A stretch of 64,000 bases of DNA, taken from positions 85,215 to 149,214 of the forward strand of contig VZQC01009528.1 in the NCBI GenBank assembly GCA_009823505.1, written 5' to 3'. This DNA is from Rhizomys pruinosus (lineage: Eukaryota > Chordata > Mammalia > Rodentia > Spalacidae). The notes beneath the pieces were generated by a model, which saw only the letters and a program-made list of their open reading frames with translations, searched no databases and had not been told where the DNA came from. Made by a program: the position numbers and the translations under genes. Positions 24,231 through 35,747 of this stretch are shown piece by piece; position 1 is the stretch's first letter, and every line of letters begins with the position of its first letter.

Positions 24231-25384
24231 AATCAAACAAAGAAGACGATGGGAAGTTATGCTTCTTATAAAATCATATTTTATTAATTTGTATTTTGAG
24301 AGTTTTATACATGCATATAATATATTTTGATCATATCAATCATCAGTCCTTCCTGTCCAACTCTCCCCACCATAATTTGCCTCCCAACTTTATTTGCCCT
24401 TTTTAGAACATGTTCATATTTGACTTAAATTTGTTTCTTTTTTGGAGGTCTCACCCTGGAGGATATTTGTTCTCTCTTCCCAAGCAGTAATTAAGAGCCA
24501 AGTGCTTTACAGATAAGGATGGGATTTCACCAACCCCTCCCCAACCATGCCGAGATTTTTACTGGCTTGATCCTCTGCAGATCTTGTGAAAGATCTACTA
24601 CTAGTAGCTCCTATGAGTCCCTGCGAAATGTCACTGGCATGTCCAGAAGACAGTACTGTTTTGCTGCACACCTCAACTACCTGTGGGTCTTACAATTATT
24701 CCACCACCACCCTGAAATTCCAAAATGATGCTTCAGCCTGTGGAAGGAGCTGTGAAGAGATGTCACAGTCAGCGCTGAGCACTCCAGTCTCTTATTGTCT
24801 GCACATTGACCAATAGTGTGTCTCTGAATTAATCAATTAATCGCCATCTATTGAAAAAGAAGCTTTTCTGACAAGAGATGAGAGATGTACTAATCTATAC
24901 ATTTAAAGATCAGAACTTGGGGGCTGTTTAGAACATTTAGCAGAATAATTAGTATTGGGTTTTTAAGTTTTATGCTAGTGCCTATGACCTAGCCAGCCAT
25001 AGGGTTTCGGCCAAGTTAAAAGCAACCAATATGATTTCTGTTTTGTGGAGTGGGCGGTAGATGCAATCAGACTGGCTTTACCATAACATTCCTGAAACTT
25101 TTGTTGCACAGAGCTTATCTTGCTGAGTCACTTGCTGGTGTAGTTCTCAGGGTTCACGGCATGTGAGTGCTGATTGCTTTTCTGTCAAATAGCATGCATA
25201 GAAAACTCACATCATTATGAAAGACAGGCAGTAGGGATGAATTTGTATTATGCATATTTAAGAAAGGTATAATTTTCTTTATTATCTTATTTCCTTTAGC
25301 ATAATGACATAATAGATTTCCACTTATTTCTCTGCAATTCTTGAAAGATGGAGTAAATCTGTGGGGCATAGTTCTGTGGTTTGT

Positions 25385-25595
25385 CATGAGAGCTGCTCTG
25401 ATAAGTGCCTGGACAGATGGCTCAGCAGTTAATAGTGCTTCCTGCACCCAGTTCTCATATGGAACACCTCCTTCCTGCTGAAACTCCAGGTCCAAGAGAT
25501 CTAAATCTTATTTCAACACAAACAGGAAGCAGGCAGGGATGCCACAAGGATCTGCACATATGTGGCGCATGCATGCACCCAAATTTCCTGTAAAT
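25385..25595 (+). mobile_element. Old shared SINE, unit B copy
   Basis: Paralogue of the SINE at 6,157-6,345 and 33,743-33,945 ('gacagatggctcagcagttaatagtgc'). Unlike the other two copies it has no long (CA)n tail. Confidence 0.65.
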
Positions 25596-26018
25596 CATGA
25601 CATAAGTATCTATTCTCACTTTTATTAAGGATAGTGCTTTAGTTCTTAATGAGTGCTATAAGGCAAGAGGAAATATGTTAAATATTAAAGAAAACAAATA
25701 GCTGTATTCTTAAGTTGCATTTTGTATTTGAATTTAATTTCTCCCATGAATACATATAAACTGTAGATTTATAAGCATAATTTTAAGTTTTCAATAATTG
25801 CTTTCTCTCATATTAGTCTCTAGTGTCAAGTATTCACAATATATGCATGAGATGCCCTCCTTTGATATTTTATAATGTCAATGGTGCAGTTGGTTCAAAA
25901 GGAAAATTTTGAGGGTCATAAAGATGAGTAAGGATATAAATAGATAAACTTGTTAGCTATATTGTTTGGATCCAAGTCTTATTTATTTGAAAAGCAAACC
26001 CAAATGAGTATAGATGTT

Positions 26019-26286
26019 AAAAATATCAAGTACTTGGGGCTGGATAGATAGCCTAGTGGTTAAGAGCACTGACTGCTCTTGCAGAGGACCTGGGTTCGAT
26101 CCCCAGCACACACATGGTGGCTGAGAACCGTCTGTAACTCCAATTCCAGGAGAACTCCAATTCCAGGGGAATCCAAGACCCTCTTCTGACCTCTGCGGCA
26201 CTGCACGACACAGGCGCACAAACCTACATGCAGACAGTACATTCATACACATACACAAATAAATAAACATAAAAAAATATCAAGTA
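26019..26286 (+). mobile_element. B2 SINE specific to unit B, with target-site duplication
   Basis: The body (26,033-26,272) has an A-box-like 'agcctagtggttaagagc' and B-box 'gggttcgatcccc'. It is flanked by aaaaatatcaagta (26,019-26,032 and 26,273-26,286). Unit A near 7,030 has the uninterrupted site ('caaatatcaaggaattatg'). Confidence 0.95.
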
Positions 26287-27368
26287 ATTATGCTCTGATT
26301 TATTTCATAATCATTTTAATTGATTCATTTAGAACATTGTTATTGAGGTCCGTTTTGGATTTAATTCAGCATTTTATAAGATGTTAGTATAATAATATTT
26401 CTGATGTTCCTTTTCAGTAATCCACAGTTTTCCAGATTTTCAGCCTATTGTTAAAAGTAGCCTAAGCACACTGTCAAATTACAGTATACTCTGTCAAGGG
26501 GACAGAGGTCCATTTTAAGGGCTTGTTCTCAGACTCTACTACTTCTGCCGCTACTCTCTTTTTATCTTATTTGTATTTTGGTGCCTGTAATCTGAGTATG
26601 GCTACTTCGTTGGAAATTAACATTATTTTAAGTAATCTGAGACTTTATAAAGTGACATTTTACCTGAATATTCTCTGCTGGGTTTTTTTCTTCACATAGA
26701 TTCATTTTTTTCTTATTCTGATCATTGACATTTCTCAAAACTGTTAACATTCATATTGAGTGTAAACTCTCTGCTTTAAATGTTCTGCTTCAAGTAAATT
26801 CATAATTACTGTCTTAATTGACTCTCCAGACACCATGGTAACAATTTTCCATCTAACCTTATTTCCCTAGATAAGGAAGAAAGAGTATCAGTTCGGAAAT
26901 TTTTCACATTTTCTTCTGAAGTAAGGATAACAGTTTCAGTTTCTAAGTTCTATATGTCAGAATTAAAGTTAATGTTGCTGCATTTATTTTCCCAACATTA
27001 GTCTCTAAATACATAGACAATATACTACATACATCTCTATCTCTAGACATAAAGAAACTAACAGTAAGATATATTATGGGTAACATATGCATACTATGAC
27101 AAGAATTGTGAAGTTTGAGGCTACTGAATGACATGAAAGTTATATGTTTAACATAAACTTAAAATTATAAGATCAACATGCAAATATTGTGTCATATCAT
27201 AAATTTTGTCTACAAAAATAACGTTATTGAGAAATGGCATTTGAAGACAGTTTCTCAACAAAGGTCAATTCTCCATTATTTCCTGAACCACATTATTCTA
27301 GCATAATATTTGTCTACATGTTTTAGTATTCAGAAATTTTCTTGGTGGAGAAGAGACACAAAACACGA

Positions 27369-28259
27369 TCACATATCTGCTTTGTCTTGACACCATACAC
27401 CAGGGGGCACCAGGAGGTACACAGTTCCCAAGATGATGTGAACACTCGGAAGCACATTCTTACCAATGTGTTGAGTTAGGAAGCTGAAGAGTGAAGATAT
27501 GTAGAAGACCGGAATAATGCAGACATGGGCAGCACATGTGCCCAATGCTTTAGAGCAGGCATTCTTGGAAGAGAGCCTGAAAACTGCCTGGAGGATTTTT
27601 ACATAGGACGTGGCAGTGAGCAGTATATCCAATGACGTCACTGAAAGAGCCACAGAGATCCCATATGCTCTGTTAATGAAGGTGTTGGCACTGGCCAGCT
27701 TCACCACAGCCATATGCTCACAGTAGGTATGGTGGATGACATATTCTGTATAGAATGGCAACTTCTTAAGGAGAAGCGGACAGGGCAAAACCATGACTGC
27801 AGCTCGGCTCAGGCCAATTAGACAGAGTTTAGTCACCATGGGTGTGGTCAGGATGGTTGTGTAATGCAGTGGAGTGCAGATGGCCGCATACCGATCAAAG
27901 GCCATGGCCACTAGGATGGCGGAACCAAAAATTGAAAGTGTGTGGATAAAGAACATTTGTGTAAGGCAGACATCAAAGCCAACCCAATGGTCATTAAACC
28001 AAAAAATGCCTAACATCTTCAGAGCAGTAGAGCAGGTAATACACATGTCATTCACTGCCAGCATACAGAGGAAGAAATACATTGGTTCATGGAGGCTTGG
28101 TTCCAGCTTGACAGTAGTGATGACTATGCTGTTCCCCAGCAGAGTCAGGACAAAAAGGAGGCAGACAAGGATGCCAATCCAACCATGAAATTTTTCTAAT
28201 CCTGGAATACCGACCAGGAAGAAAGAGGAAATATAGAAATGTGTAACATTATGTAGCAT
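27369..28259 (-). pseudogene. Class I olfactory receptor, family 52 type (OR-B), frameshifted
   Basis: The frame is open for 296 codons from an ATG matching OR-C, but the end is abnormal. Residues 1-286 align with OR-A and OR-C through TM6 and the start of TM7 (YLLVPP). After that, 14 bp present in both paralogues are absent at about 27,403, and the frame shifts to a 10-residue junk tail ending at 27,369. The NPLVYG motif of TM7 and the cytoplasmic tail are lost, so a functional receptor is very unlikely. Further oddities are DRYAAIC instead of DRYVAIC (Ala 125) and many replacements after residue 205, including loss of the TP pair in TM6. The presumed upstream splice acceptor is also mutated. 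It retains the NVT site, GN (42-43), C98 and the TYCEHM cysteine (180). Confidence 0.93.
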
Positions 28260-28309
28260 TTTAGCTCTGGAGATACTTAATTTTAGTGTATAGTAACCAG
28301 TATAATCTC

Positions 28310-28330
28310 ATAAAATCAGAAAATAGGGTT
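28310..28330 (-). promoter_or_regulatory. Mutated splice-acceptor site upstream of OR-B
   Basis: Where OR-C reads 'ctgattttag|gag' and OR-A 'ctgcttctag|gag' on the minus strand, OR-B reads 'ctgattttatgag'. The invariant AG has become AT by one base change at 28,310. If the 5' UTR intron model is right, normal splicing to this exon would be lost. Confidence 0.55.
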
Positions 28331-28805
28331 GAAAATTTCTTGTTTCAAGGTTTGTAGGAGTAATCTAGAATCTACATCTCTAGAACTCTAGATGACCTCA
28401 AACTATTTTATTCTTCAACATGTCAGCAACATTATCTGGAAAAGGCAAGATATTAATAAATATATTAATGGGTATAATTCTGAATTGAGAATTCAACAAA
28501 ATCCTGGTCCAATTTGACAACAAATAAGGATATCTTATGTAAAGGAAAGTGATTTTCATGAAATAAAATATGGTGACCTAAATATAAGCTGCTCACATAT
28601 AAACTACACAACCAATTGTAATATTATTTATATGAGTTATATTTGAGATATACTATATATGAGTAATATGTTTAAGTAAAGTTTTATGAGTTGCTGTCAT
28701 TTTTAGTTTATGCGTAACAACTGTAGTCCAATAATCTCAGAAGAAATCCTTATAAAAATAAGCATGTCAAATTATAGACATTAACATGTTTATCACTCAT
28801 AAACT

Positions 28806-28816
28806 TTATTTTATTT

Positions 28817-28851
<35 letters not shown>

Positions 28852-28998
28852 TTTTGGTCTTTTCGAAACAGGGTCTCCCTGTAGTCCCAGCTGTCCTGGA
28901 ACTCACTCTGTAGACCAGGCTGGCCTTGAACTCACAAAGATCCGCCTGCCTCTGCCTCCCAAGTGCTAGGATTAAAGGCGTGCGCCACCACGCCCAGC
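28806..28998 (-). mobile_element. B1 SINE with long (ATTT)n tail
   Basis: The reverse B1 body (28,850-28,998) includes 'aggctggccttgaactcac' and 'gcgtgcgccaccacgcccagct'. The expanded poly(T)/(attt)n tail is at 28,806-28,853. The paralogous site past OR-C (44,273) reads 'ataaactttaatttta' without it, so the insertion is private to unit B. Confidence 0.95.
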
Positions 28999-29734
28999 TA
29001 AATTTTAATTGTATATGCATCTCACATTTTCAAGGGGACACATACAATTATAAATCTTTCATTTTGAAAAATAGAGAATCCCTTCCATGTGCAGGGTGGT
29101 TAATTTAGGGCACAGAAAGCCTGAAGAAACACAAAGAGGAGAATCAAAATTATATGGGATATTTCCAGTTCTTTGCCTAGTAAGATGGGGACAAGGAGAC
29201 AGATCAGTAGGACAATTAATGACTAGCTACTGTCAGAGCAACACAGGATGCCTTTCTGCTATATGGACTAAGACAGAGGTAACATCAACATCACATCAAT
29301 TGAAATCTCCTCTTTCAGAAACTTTGATGACATTCATGCCAAATTATTCCTTGGAAGGTCACCTATAAACTCAGCTTTATTTTCATCTTGGTGACTCAGA
29401 AATTAACATGAATGAATCTTATAATTTTTTGGCTTTCAGGGAAAGAAATTTGTCTAAAATTATGGTTTCCTATAAATTTTACTTTACAAAATTAATCTTT
29501 TAAAAATGCATAGCACTGAAAATGTCTACACAGCATATAATGAAGAAATAATGTTTGGTTTTATTATTTATGTGTTCATTCAAAATAATAAATAAAAAAT
29601 ATTTAAATAGTTTCTAAGCCTATTATCCATTCTCAATGGATATAATGAATGTATATATTTCTGTGTAGACTGGGCCTTTCTCTAGGTCTTTCCTGCTTCT
29701 AGTGTTAGTGAGGATAACCTATAGTTTATTTTCA

Positions 29735-29812
29735 GATTTTGTCATTTTTATTTATGTGGGGAGTGTATATATGCTTATTTTGGAATAATATAAAATCAAA
29801 GGGAATAAAAAA
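29735..29812 (+). mobile_element. Short L1 3'-end fragment
   Basis: 'gcttattttggaataatataaaatcaaaggg' matches the L1 3' UTR seen at 3,590-3,620 and 19,060-19,080. It lies at the junction between duplication units B and C. Confidence 0.6.
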
Positions 29813-30455
29813 TTCAGCTAGGGAGGTAGATACATTTAATTTATATTAGTTCTCTAAGTTAATGCTTTATATTGATATAGAACAGTATGTATATAATTAG
29901 TTGATGAAAAGTTTTGATTAGTGAACTCTATGTTTTGTGCTATGTATATAGCAGATCTGCAAAATGTTATATTATTCTCAGAAGATAAAAAACAAAACAT
30001 TTCTTTTTACCTGCATACAACTCTACCCAGAAATTTTTGCAATCAATTTAGCAAGGAAACTTAACTAAAGTATGAATATGTCTAATCGTTCTTCATAAAT
30101 ACACATGACCATTTCAAATCTCACTATTTCCTGCATCATGGTGCTATGTATAAACTATGCCAAGAGAAAAGCAAATAATTCGCTAGAGACCTTCTCCAAG
30201 TTAGTAGAAGGACATCGTTACTGAAAACACTGAAAATTCTAATCTGCTTGCATCGCTGCATTCTCTAATAGTGCTTTGAGTTCCAAGCAGATCTGAATGG
30301 AATCTGGACATAACAATTTTCTAAAATGAGTTCAATATTAATATCTTGTGAAGTAGACATAGTTTAGAAAAGACTCGTTATATATTTTTCTTTTGGGAAT
30401 AATATGCACCGGTTCTTAAACCAAAATACATTCTAATCCTGGGACCCTGAGTTTT

Positions 30456-30711
30456 AAAATTCTATCTCTGGGGGGCTGGAGAGATGGCCTAGCGGTTAAG
30501 AGCTCCGACCGCTCTTACAGAGGACCCGGGTTCGATCCCCAGCACCCACATGGCGGCTGAGAACCGTCTGAAACTCCAATTCCAGGAGAACTCCAGTTCC
30601 CCTCTTCTGACCTCCGCGGCATTGCACGACACGGGTGCACAAACTTGCATGCAGACAGTACATTCATACACACACAGAAATAAATAAAAATTAAAAAAAA
30701 TTCTATCTCTG
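30456..30711 (+). mobile_element. B2 SINE with target-site duplication (unit C)
   Basis: The body (30,471-30,696) has the head 'ggggctggagagatggcc' and B-box 'gggttcgatcccc'. It is flanked by aaaattctatctctg (30,456-30,470 and 30,697-30,711). The first edge 'tttt/aaaa' fits the L1 endonuclease preference. It sits at the same paralogous position as the oppositely oriented B2 at 21,637-21,797. About 20 bp of the usual B2 ('aggggaatccgacac' region) are missing. Confidence 0.95.
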
Positions 30712-32883
30712 TCTGATTCATTGATAAAAGGCCTGTCCTGGAATCAAAAAATTTTAGAACAAAAAGCTCAATTGAGATAACATTTATTTTCTATGCTCAG
30801 TTTAATGTCCACTAACACTATACTAATGAACTATGTTATTAACACACATGAAGATGTTCCAACGGGGCTCAGTAAGTCTTACATTCTAATTGCTCACTTA
30901 TCATATTTGATGGCAACACCAGATTTTACATCCAAAACATCAGAAACCTGATGATCCTCGTCATTTACACTCATTTCACTCCAAGGTTATCCACAGTTGC
31001 TAACTTTATTTCTGTCAGAGATTTTTCTTTTTTACCATCCCATCAGTCTCACATATCAGTATGTGAGCATGGAAAAGAACTTACAGAAATCCAATAAATA
31101 AAAATTACATCTTAGAGCAGATCAAAGGGTCTGTGAATGTTGCATATACTCAGAGGTTTTCATATATTTTTTCATCTTTTACCCAAATACTCTGGCCACC
31201 CACAGATACTCAACTTACTCAGAGTCATTGTCCAAATTTCATTTACTTCAATTGAGTTCTTTGGAATTTCTTCTTTCTTAATCATTTCTAATAGGAGTTA
31301 CATAGGAATAAATCATTCTATAACAATAATCATAGCACACAGCCATGAACAATGAGCTATGCAGAAATAATCATTTCCTCACAAGAAAATCAAAATTTTC
31401 AAATGTCCTTTACATTTCATTAATGTATATAATAATATAGGCCATTCATGTATATTAAGTGCTCCTTTCCCACCTGATATTATATCATCTGCATTATACA
31501 CTGTCTTATTATTAGTGTTTCGATGGACATGATATTAGGAAACATCTGTATGTCTCATCATACACTGAGCCCTCTATAAGTCAGTAGCTTTGGTTCTTTT
31601 GTAATGCTCTAGTCCAATGCTCAGGTGTCTTCTCTGTTTTGGAAGATTATCATTTTGTTCCCTTAGGAGATATAAGATCACTAGATAAATAACCGGGACT
31701 CTTGTTTATCCACATTAAATATATACACACCACAGACTTTGTAGGATACTAGTGAAATAATTATTCTATAAAGAGAATAATTTGTTTCTTTTTTATTTCT
31801 TCAGGAAATTCATTCATTAATGTAATGCCTTTTTATCCAATCCACCACCTTAACTCCTCCCCATAACTCCACTATTTTTCACTCCAACATCCAATGTGCT
31901 TTGTGAAAGCCATCAGAATCTAATTAGTACATTTATCTGTATGGATTGAGGACCTTGTACTAGGATAAAGGCAGCCTATCAGGGCCCTTCTGCATCATCC
32001 ATCAACTGCCAGCAGCTATTCAGATGGTATTTGATTTCATTAGCCTGTCTTCTCTAGCCACAGTCTAATTTTATCTGGCTCGACTTCATGGTGGTCACAC
32101 AATTACAGATGTGTCATGGCTCATGTGTATACCACTCCTGTCAGCCTTGAAACAAGTATTGTTTCACTGCAGATGGCTAATACCTCTTGCTCTTAAAATC
32201 TTTCTACCCTCTCTTTTGAGACAATCACTGAGAGTTTGTGAAATAGTTGTGATACACATAACACAATTAAATTTGACCACTCTGCAGTCTCATATCATCT
32301 CTATGCTAATCATTTGTACATCTCTGTATTAATCAACAACTCCTGTAAACATAAACATTTATAATGTGGACTGAGGATGTACTAAACTCTGGGTAAAAAG
32401 TAATCTAAGTATCTATTTATTACTTTGTATTATAACGGAATAATAGTATTATGCCTTTCCTTAGGGTCTGTGAGCTAGTCAACCATGAATTCCTGGTCCA
32501 AATTTATGGCACCCTTCACTGTTTATGTCTTGTGGAGTAGACCTCAAATGCATCCAGGAACTAGTCGCTTACTCCTGAGTCGTTCATGCCACTGGTGCAC
32601 CTGTGGGATTTGTAGCTACCATAGCTGTTAGTTATTATCACAGATAGTTAGGAATGTTGATTTCTCTTCACATTGGTAGCATACAGTAAATCTTTTAGCA
32701 TTACGAAGCTATCATAGATAATAAATATTCACTTTAACTTTGTATTTACTTGCTTCCCTACAGTGGAGAATCCTGTATCACACATCTCAAGAGACATCAT
32801 ACAAGCTTTTCTCTAATGCTTCTCTTAGGCATATTGTTTTGCATAAGCCAAGCTTCATTAGTGCACACAAGAAGAAAATGTTC

Positions 32884-33045
32884 TGCGGAGGACAGGTCAG
32901 TCATTTAGAGCCCTGGTTGCTTTTGCAGAGGACATGGGTTCAGATTCCAGCACCCAGATGGTGGATAACAACCATACATAACTGCAGTTGCAGGGGATTC
33001 AGTGCCTTCTTCTGGCCTCCACTAACATGCATGCATGGATATCCT
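32884..33045 (+). mobile_element. Old B2-like SINE, unit C copy, cut by a deletion
   Basis: Paralogue of 24,014-24,230. After 'catgcatggata' the sequence jumps to what corresponds to 24,675 in unit B, so the SINE tail and about 500 bp beyond it are gone. Confidence 0.7.
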
Positions 33046-33742
33046 ATCTGTGGCTCTTACAATGATTCCAGAGAAGAACCCCAATTCCAAAATGATGCCC
33101 AAGCCCATGGAAGGAGCTAAGAATAGATGTCACAGTCAGCACTGAGTACTCCACAGTCTCTCATTCTTTGCACATTGACCAATTGTTGGTCTCTGAATTA
33201 ATCACCATCTATTGCAAAAAGAATCTTCGTTGATGAGAGTTGAGAGATGTACTGATCTATGCATTTAAAGATAAGAATCTGGGAGCTGTTTATTACTACA
33301 TCCATTTAGCAGAATAATTAGTGTTAGGTTTTATCTTAGGGCCTAAGACCTAGGTAGCCATGGAGTTTTTGCCAAGTTAAAAGTAACCACTATGAGATCT
33401 GTCTCGTGGAGTGGACTCTAAATCCAATCAGACTGGTTTCTACCATAAACTTTCTGACAGTATTGCAGCACTGAGTTTATCTTGTTGAACCACTTGTTAG
33501 TGTTGTTCTCAGGGTTCACACCAGGTGAGATGATTACTTTTCAGCCAAATAAATAACATGCACAGAAAACTCTCATCATTACTAAAGCCTAGGCACTTGG
33601 AATCAATCTATATTCTGTGTAATTGACAAAACATAAAATTTGTCTTTATTACCCTATTTCACTTAGCATAATGATATAATACAGTTCTTTTCTACATATG
33701 ATTGAATGATGAAGAAAATATGACATAATTCTGTATTCTTTC

Positions 33743-33887
33743 ATGAGAGCTGCTCTGATAGTAGGTGGATGGATGGCTTGGCAGGTAGTACTGCTTGCTG
33801 CTCCACTTCTCAAATGGAGCATCTCCCTGCTGCTGGAAACCCTAACTCCAGGAGTTCTAACATCTTATTCTGGGCTCTGCAGGAATA

Positions 33888-33931
<44 letters not shown>

Positions 33932-33945
33932 GCACACACACAGAG
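33743..33945 (+). mobile_element. Old shared SINE with (CA)n tail, unit C copy
   Basis: Same SINE as at 6,157 and 25,385. A CA microsatellite occupies about 33,887-33,942. Frames of 64-71 codons here are artefacts of the repeat. Confidence 0.7.
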
Positions 33946-34779
33946 GCACAAAAGGTAACATAAATACTCTTTAATTGATTAAATCAAATTTGAAATAGTA
34001 AGGTCATACTTATTCATAGTAAAGAATGTATCAGAAAAATTATCAATATTTATACTAAATAGAGAAAAAAATGAAAATATTACTCCTAAACTAAACACAA
34101 TATGATCAATTCTTATCAATTTTGTTCAGTATAGTGCTTTAGTCCTTAATGAGAGCAATAAAGCAAAAATATATTAAAATATTAAGCAAGTAAAACACAT
34201 GTATTCATAAGTAAAACTTTGTATTTGAATTAAATTTCTCCCATCAATATGTATTCACTGTGCTTTGATGAGCATTATTCTAAAACCTCCAGTTTATTGC
34301 TTTCTGTCACTTTGTCTCTAAATCATTATTCAGCAGGCTGTCTTCACTTCACCTGTATAAATGTGATCTCAGACTCTTACTTCCTCCCTCCACATCCAAA
34401 CATGTTTCAAATGATCATCCCCCCATACATTTTAATGATTCTATTGCAATTGTATATTTTCATTAAAAAAAAACTTTAAAATCAGTTTTGACTGTTTTAA
34501 ATTTCATATAATAATGTGATGTTTCTCCACTTACTTATGACACTATAAAATTTCTGCTGACAAATGTATAACAGTTCCAGCTTCTTACTATTAAAAAGTA
34601 CACTTTATTAACAATCATATAGTCACTGTAAAAGTAACAGGTTTCATCATGACATTTTCACACATATAGACAAACTATTTTGATCATTTACTCCCTAGTG
34701 CCCAAACTTATTTCCTTCCCTATCCTATTGATCCCTGCTCTATTTCCTTTTTTTTTTTTTTATTTTTTTGGTATTTTTT

Positions 34780-35419
34780 TGACAAGGTCTCCCTTTAGTT
34801 CCAGCTGGTCTGGTGCTTGCTATGTAGACCAGGCTGGCCTTGAACTCTGTGTAGGAGTCCTTTGGCAAGAGCACTTAGGGAATCAGCAAGTAACCTGCAA
34901 GCCTGGGCTCCTTACCTCTCAGTTTCCTGTGAAAACCTGCCTGGCATCAATTGTCCTTTATGCTTTGGGCAAAGCATTGTCACATTCCTGTAGTGATTTG
35001 GAGTATATAGCGTGAAATCATGCATGTCCCAAATCCCCAATTCTGTATGTCCTAACCCCCACAAGGTCCTGTATAAAAACCCCAGATTACAGTAATAAAC
35101 GTAGTTATTTCCCTCTTGGAATTGATCCCCATCTCGTCTGAATCCTCTCTTCTTTATTTTCTCTTTCTCTTTCTCTTTCTCTCATATTATATCATGTCTC
35201 ACTTCAAATTCCTCCCCCTCTCTACCAGGGCTAAGGCATGGATTGTTAACTGGCTGACCTGTACCAATCCTGAGGCTTGCAGACCTGGGGCACCATGGGC
35301 CCTGGTCCAGGGAGGAAGAACACCTCGTGAAAGGCTGTGATACTCTCTCATGATACATCTGCTACACCTCTGCCTCAGTAGTCATGGGATTAAAGGCTTG
35401 CGCCACCAGACCTGGCTTA
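34780..35419 (-). mobile_element. B1 SINE split by an LTR insertion
   Basis: The reverse B1 is visible as 34,780-34,847 ('gaccaggctggccttgaactc') and 35,345-35,419 ('ggattaaaggcttgcgccacc'). The two halves are separated by the solo LTR and would join into one B1 body. Confidence 0.85.
34848..35340 (+). mobile_element. Solo LTR of an endogenous retrovirus, inside a B1
   Basis: Starts 'tgtgtaggag' and contains TATA 'tgtataaaaacccc' (about 35,070), a polyadenylation signal 'cagtaataaacg' (about 35,092) and a CT-rich stretch (35,150-35,185). It ends near 'aaggctgtga'. The flanks share 'actc' (34,844-34,847 and 35,342-35,345), a short duplication of 4-5 bp that I could not fix exactly. No viral genes are present, so it is a solo LTR. 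A class II (ERVK/IAP-like) origin is a guess from the CT-rich layout. Confidence 0.75.
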
Positions 35420-35517
35420 AGATGGTTCTTAGCCATCATGTAGGTGCTGGGAATTGAACCTGGGTCCTCTGCAAGAGTAGTCAGTGCTCTTAACCATAGA
35501 ACCATCTCTCCAGCCCC
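35420..35517 (-). mobile_element. B2 SINE fragment
   Basis: The reverse B2 head and middle: 'gtgctgggaattgaacctggg' and 'accatctctccagcccc'. It abuts the B1 remnant on the left. Confidence 0.9.
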
Positions 35518-35747
35518 CCTAATTATTTATTTTTATTTTACATATATTAGTGTTTCACCTTCATGTACATAAGTACACCATGTTATGCAATGTATTCAGA
35601 TGCCAGAAGAGGGGTGAAAGTTTCCCAGGAATTCACATTGAACATGGTTGTTTGCTATCATGTGTGTGCTGAGAACTGAACCCAGTCCTCTGGAAAAGCA
35701 GTTGGTTCTCTTAATGAGCCAGCTAACCAGAACCCCCTGTTCTATTT
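35518..35747 (-). mobile_element. B2-related SINE, older
   Basis: A second reverse SINE in tandem with the previous one: 'atttatttttattttacatat', 'gccagaagaggg', 'gctgagaactgaacccagtcc', 'gagccagctaacc'. It is more diverged. Confidence 0.75.

Larger units (their letters stand above)
20590..29730. repeat. Segmental duplication unit B (contains OR-B pseudogene)
   Basis: By eye, 20,620-22,860 is collinear with about 30,000-31,790 and 45,070-47,150. 22,870-24,180 is collinear with about 31,790-33,040, and its first part with 47,150-47,590. 24,670-25,800 is collinear with 33,050-34,230, and 24,300-28,740 with about 5,040-9,660. 28,260-29,700 is collinear with 39,520-40,016 plus 44,264-44,960. This is the most complete unit and defines the order of segments. 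Confidence 0.85.

Noticed and set aside
26060..26242. Recurring 60-76 codon frames with similar peptides at several places (e.g. 6,528, 26,060, 37,170, 50,642)
   Set aside because: These are reverse-strand or direct translations of B2 SINEs, not genes.
33869..33963. His/Thr-rich short frames
   Set aside because: Translations of the (CA)n microsatellite.
34680..35015. 111-codon frame crossing 34,848
   Set aside because: It spans the junction of a B1 and an LTR, so it is a chance frame.
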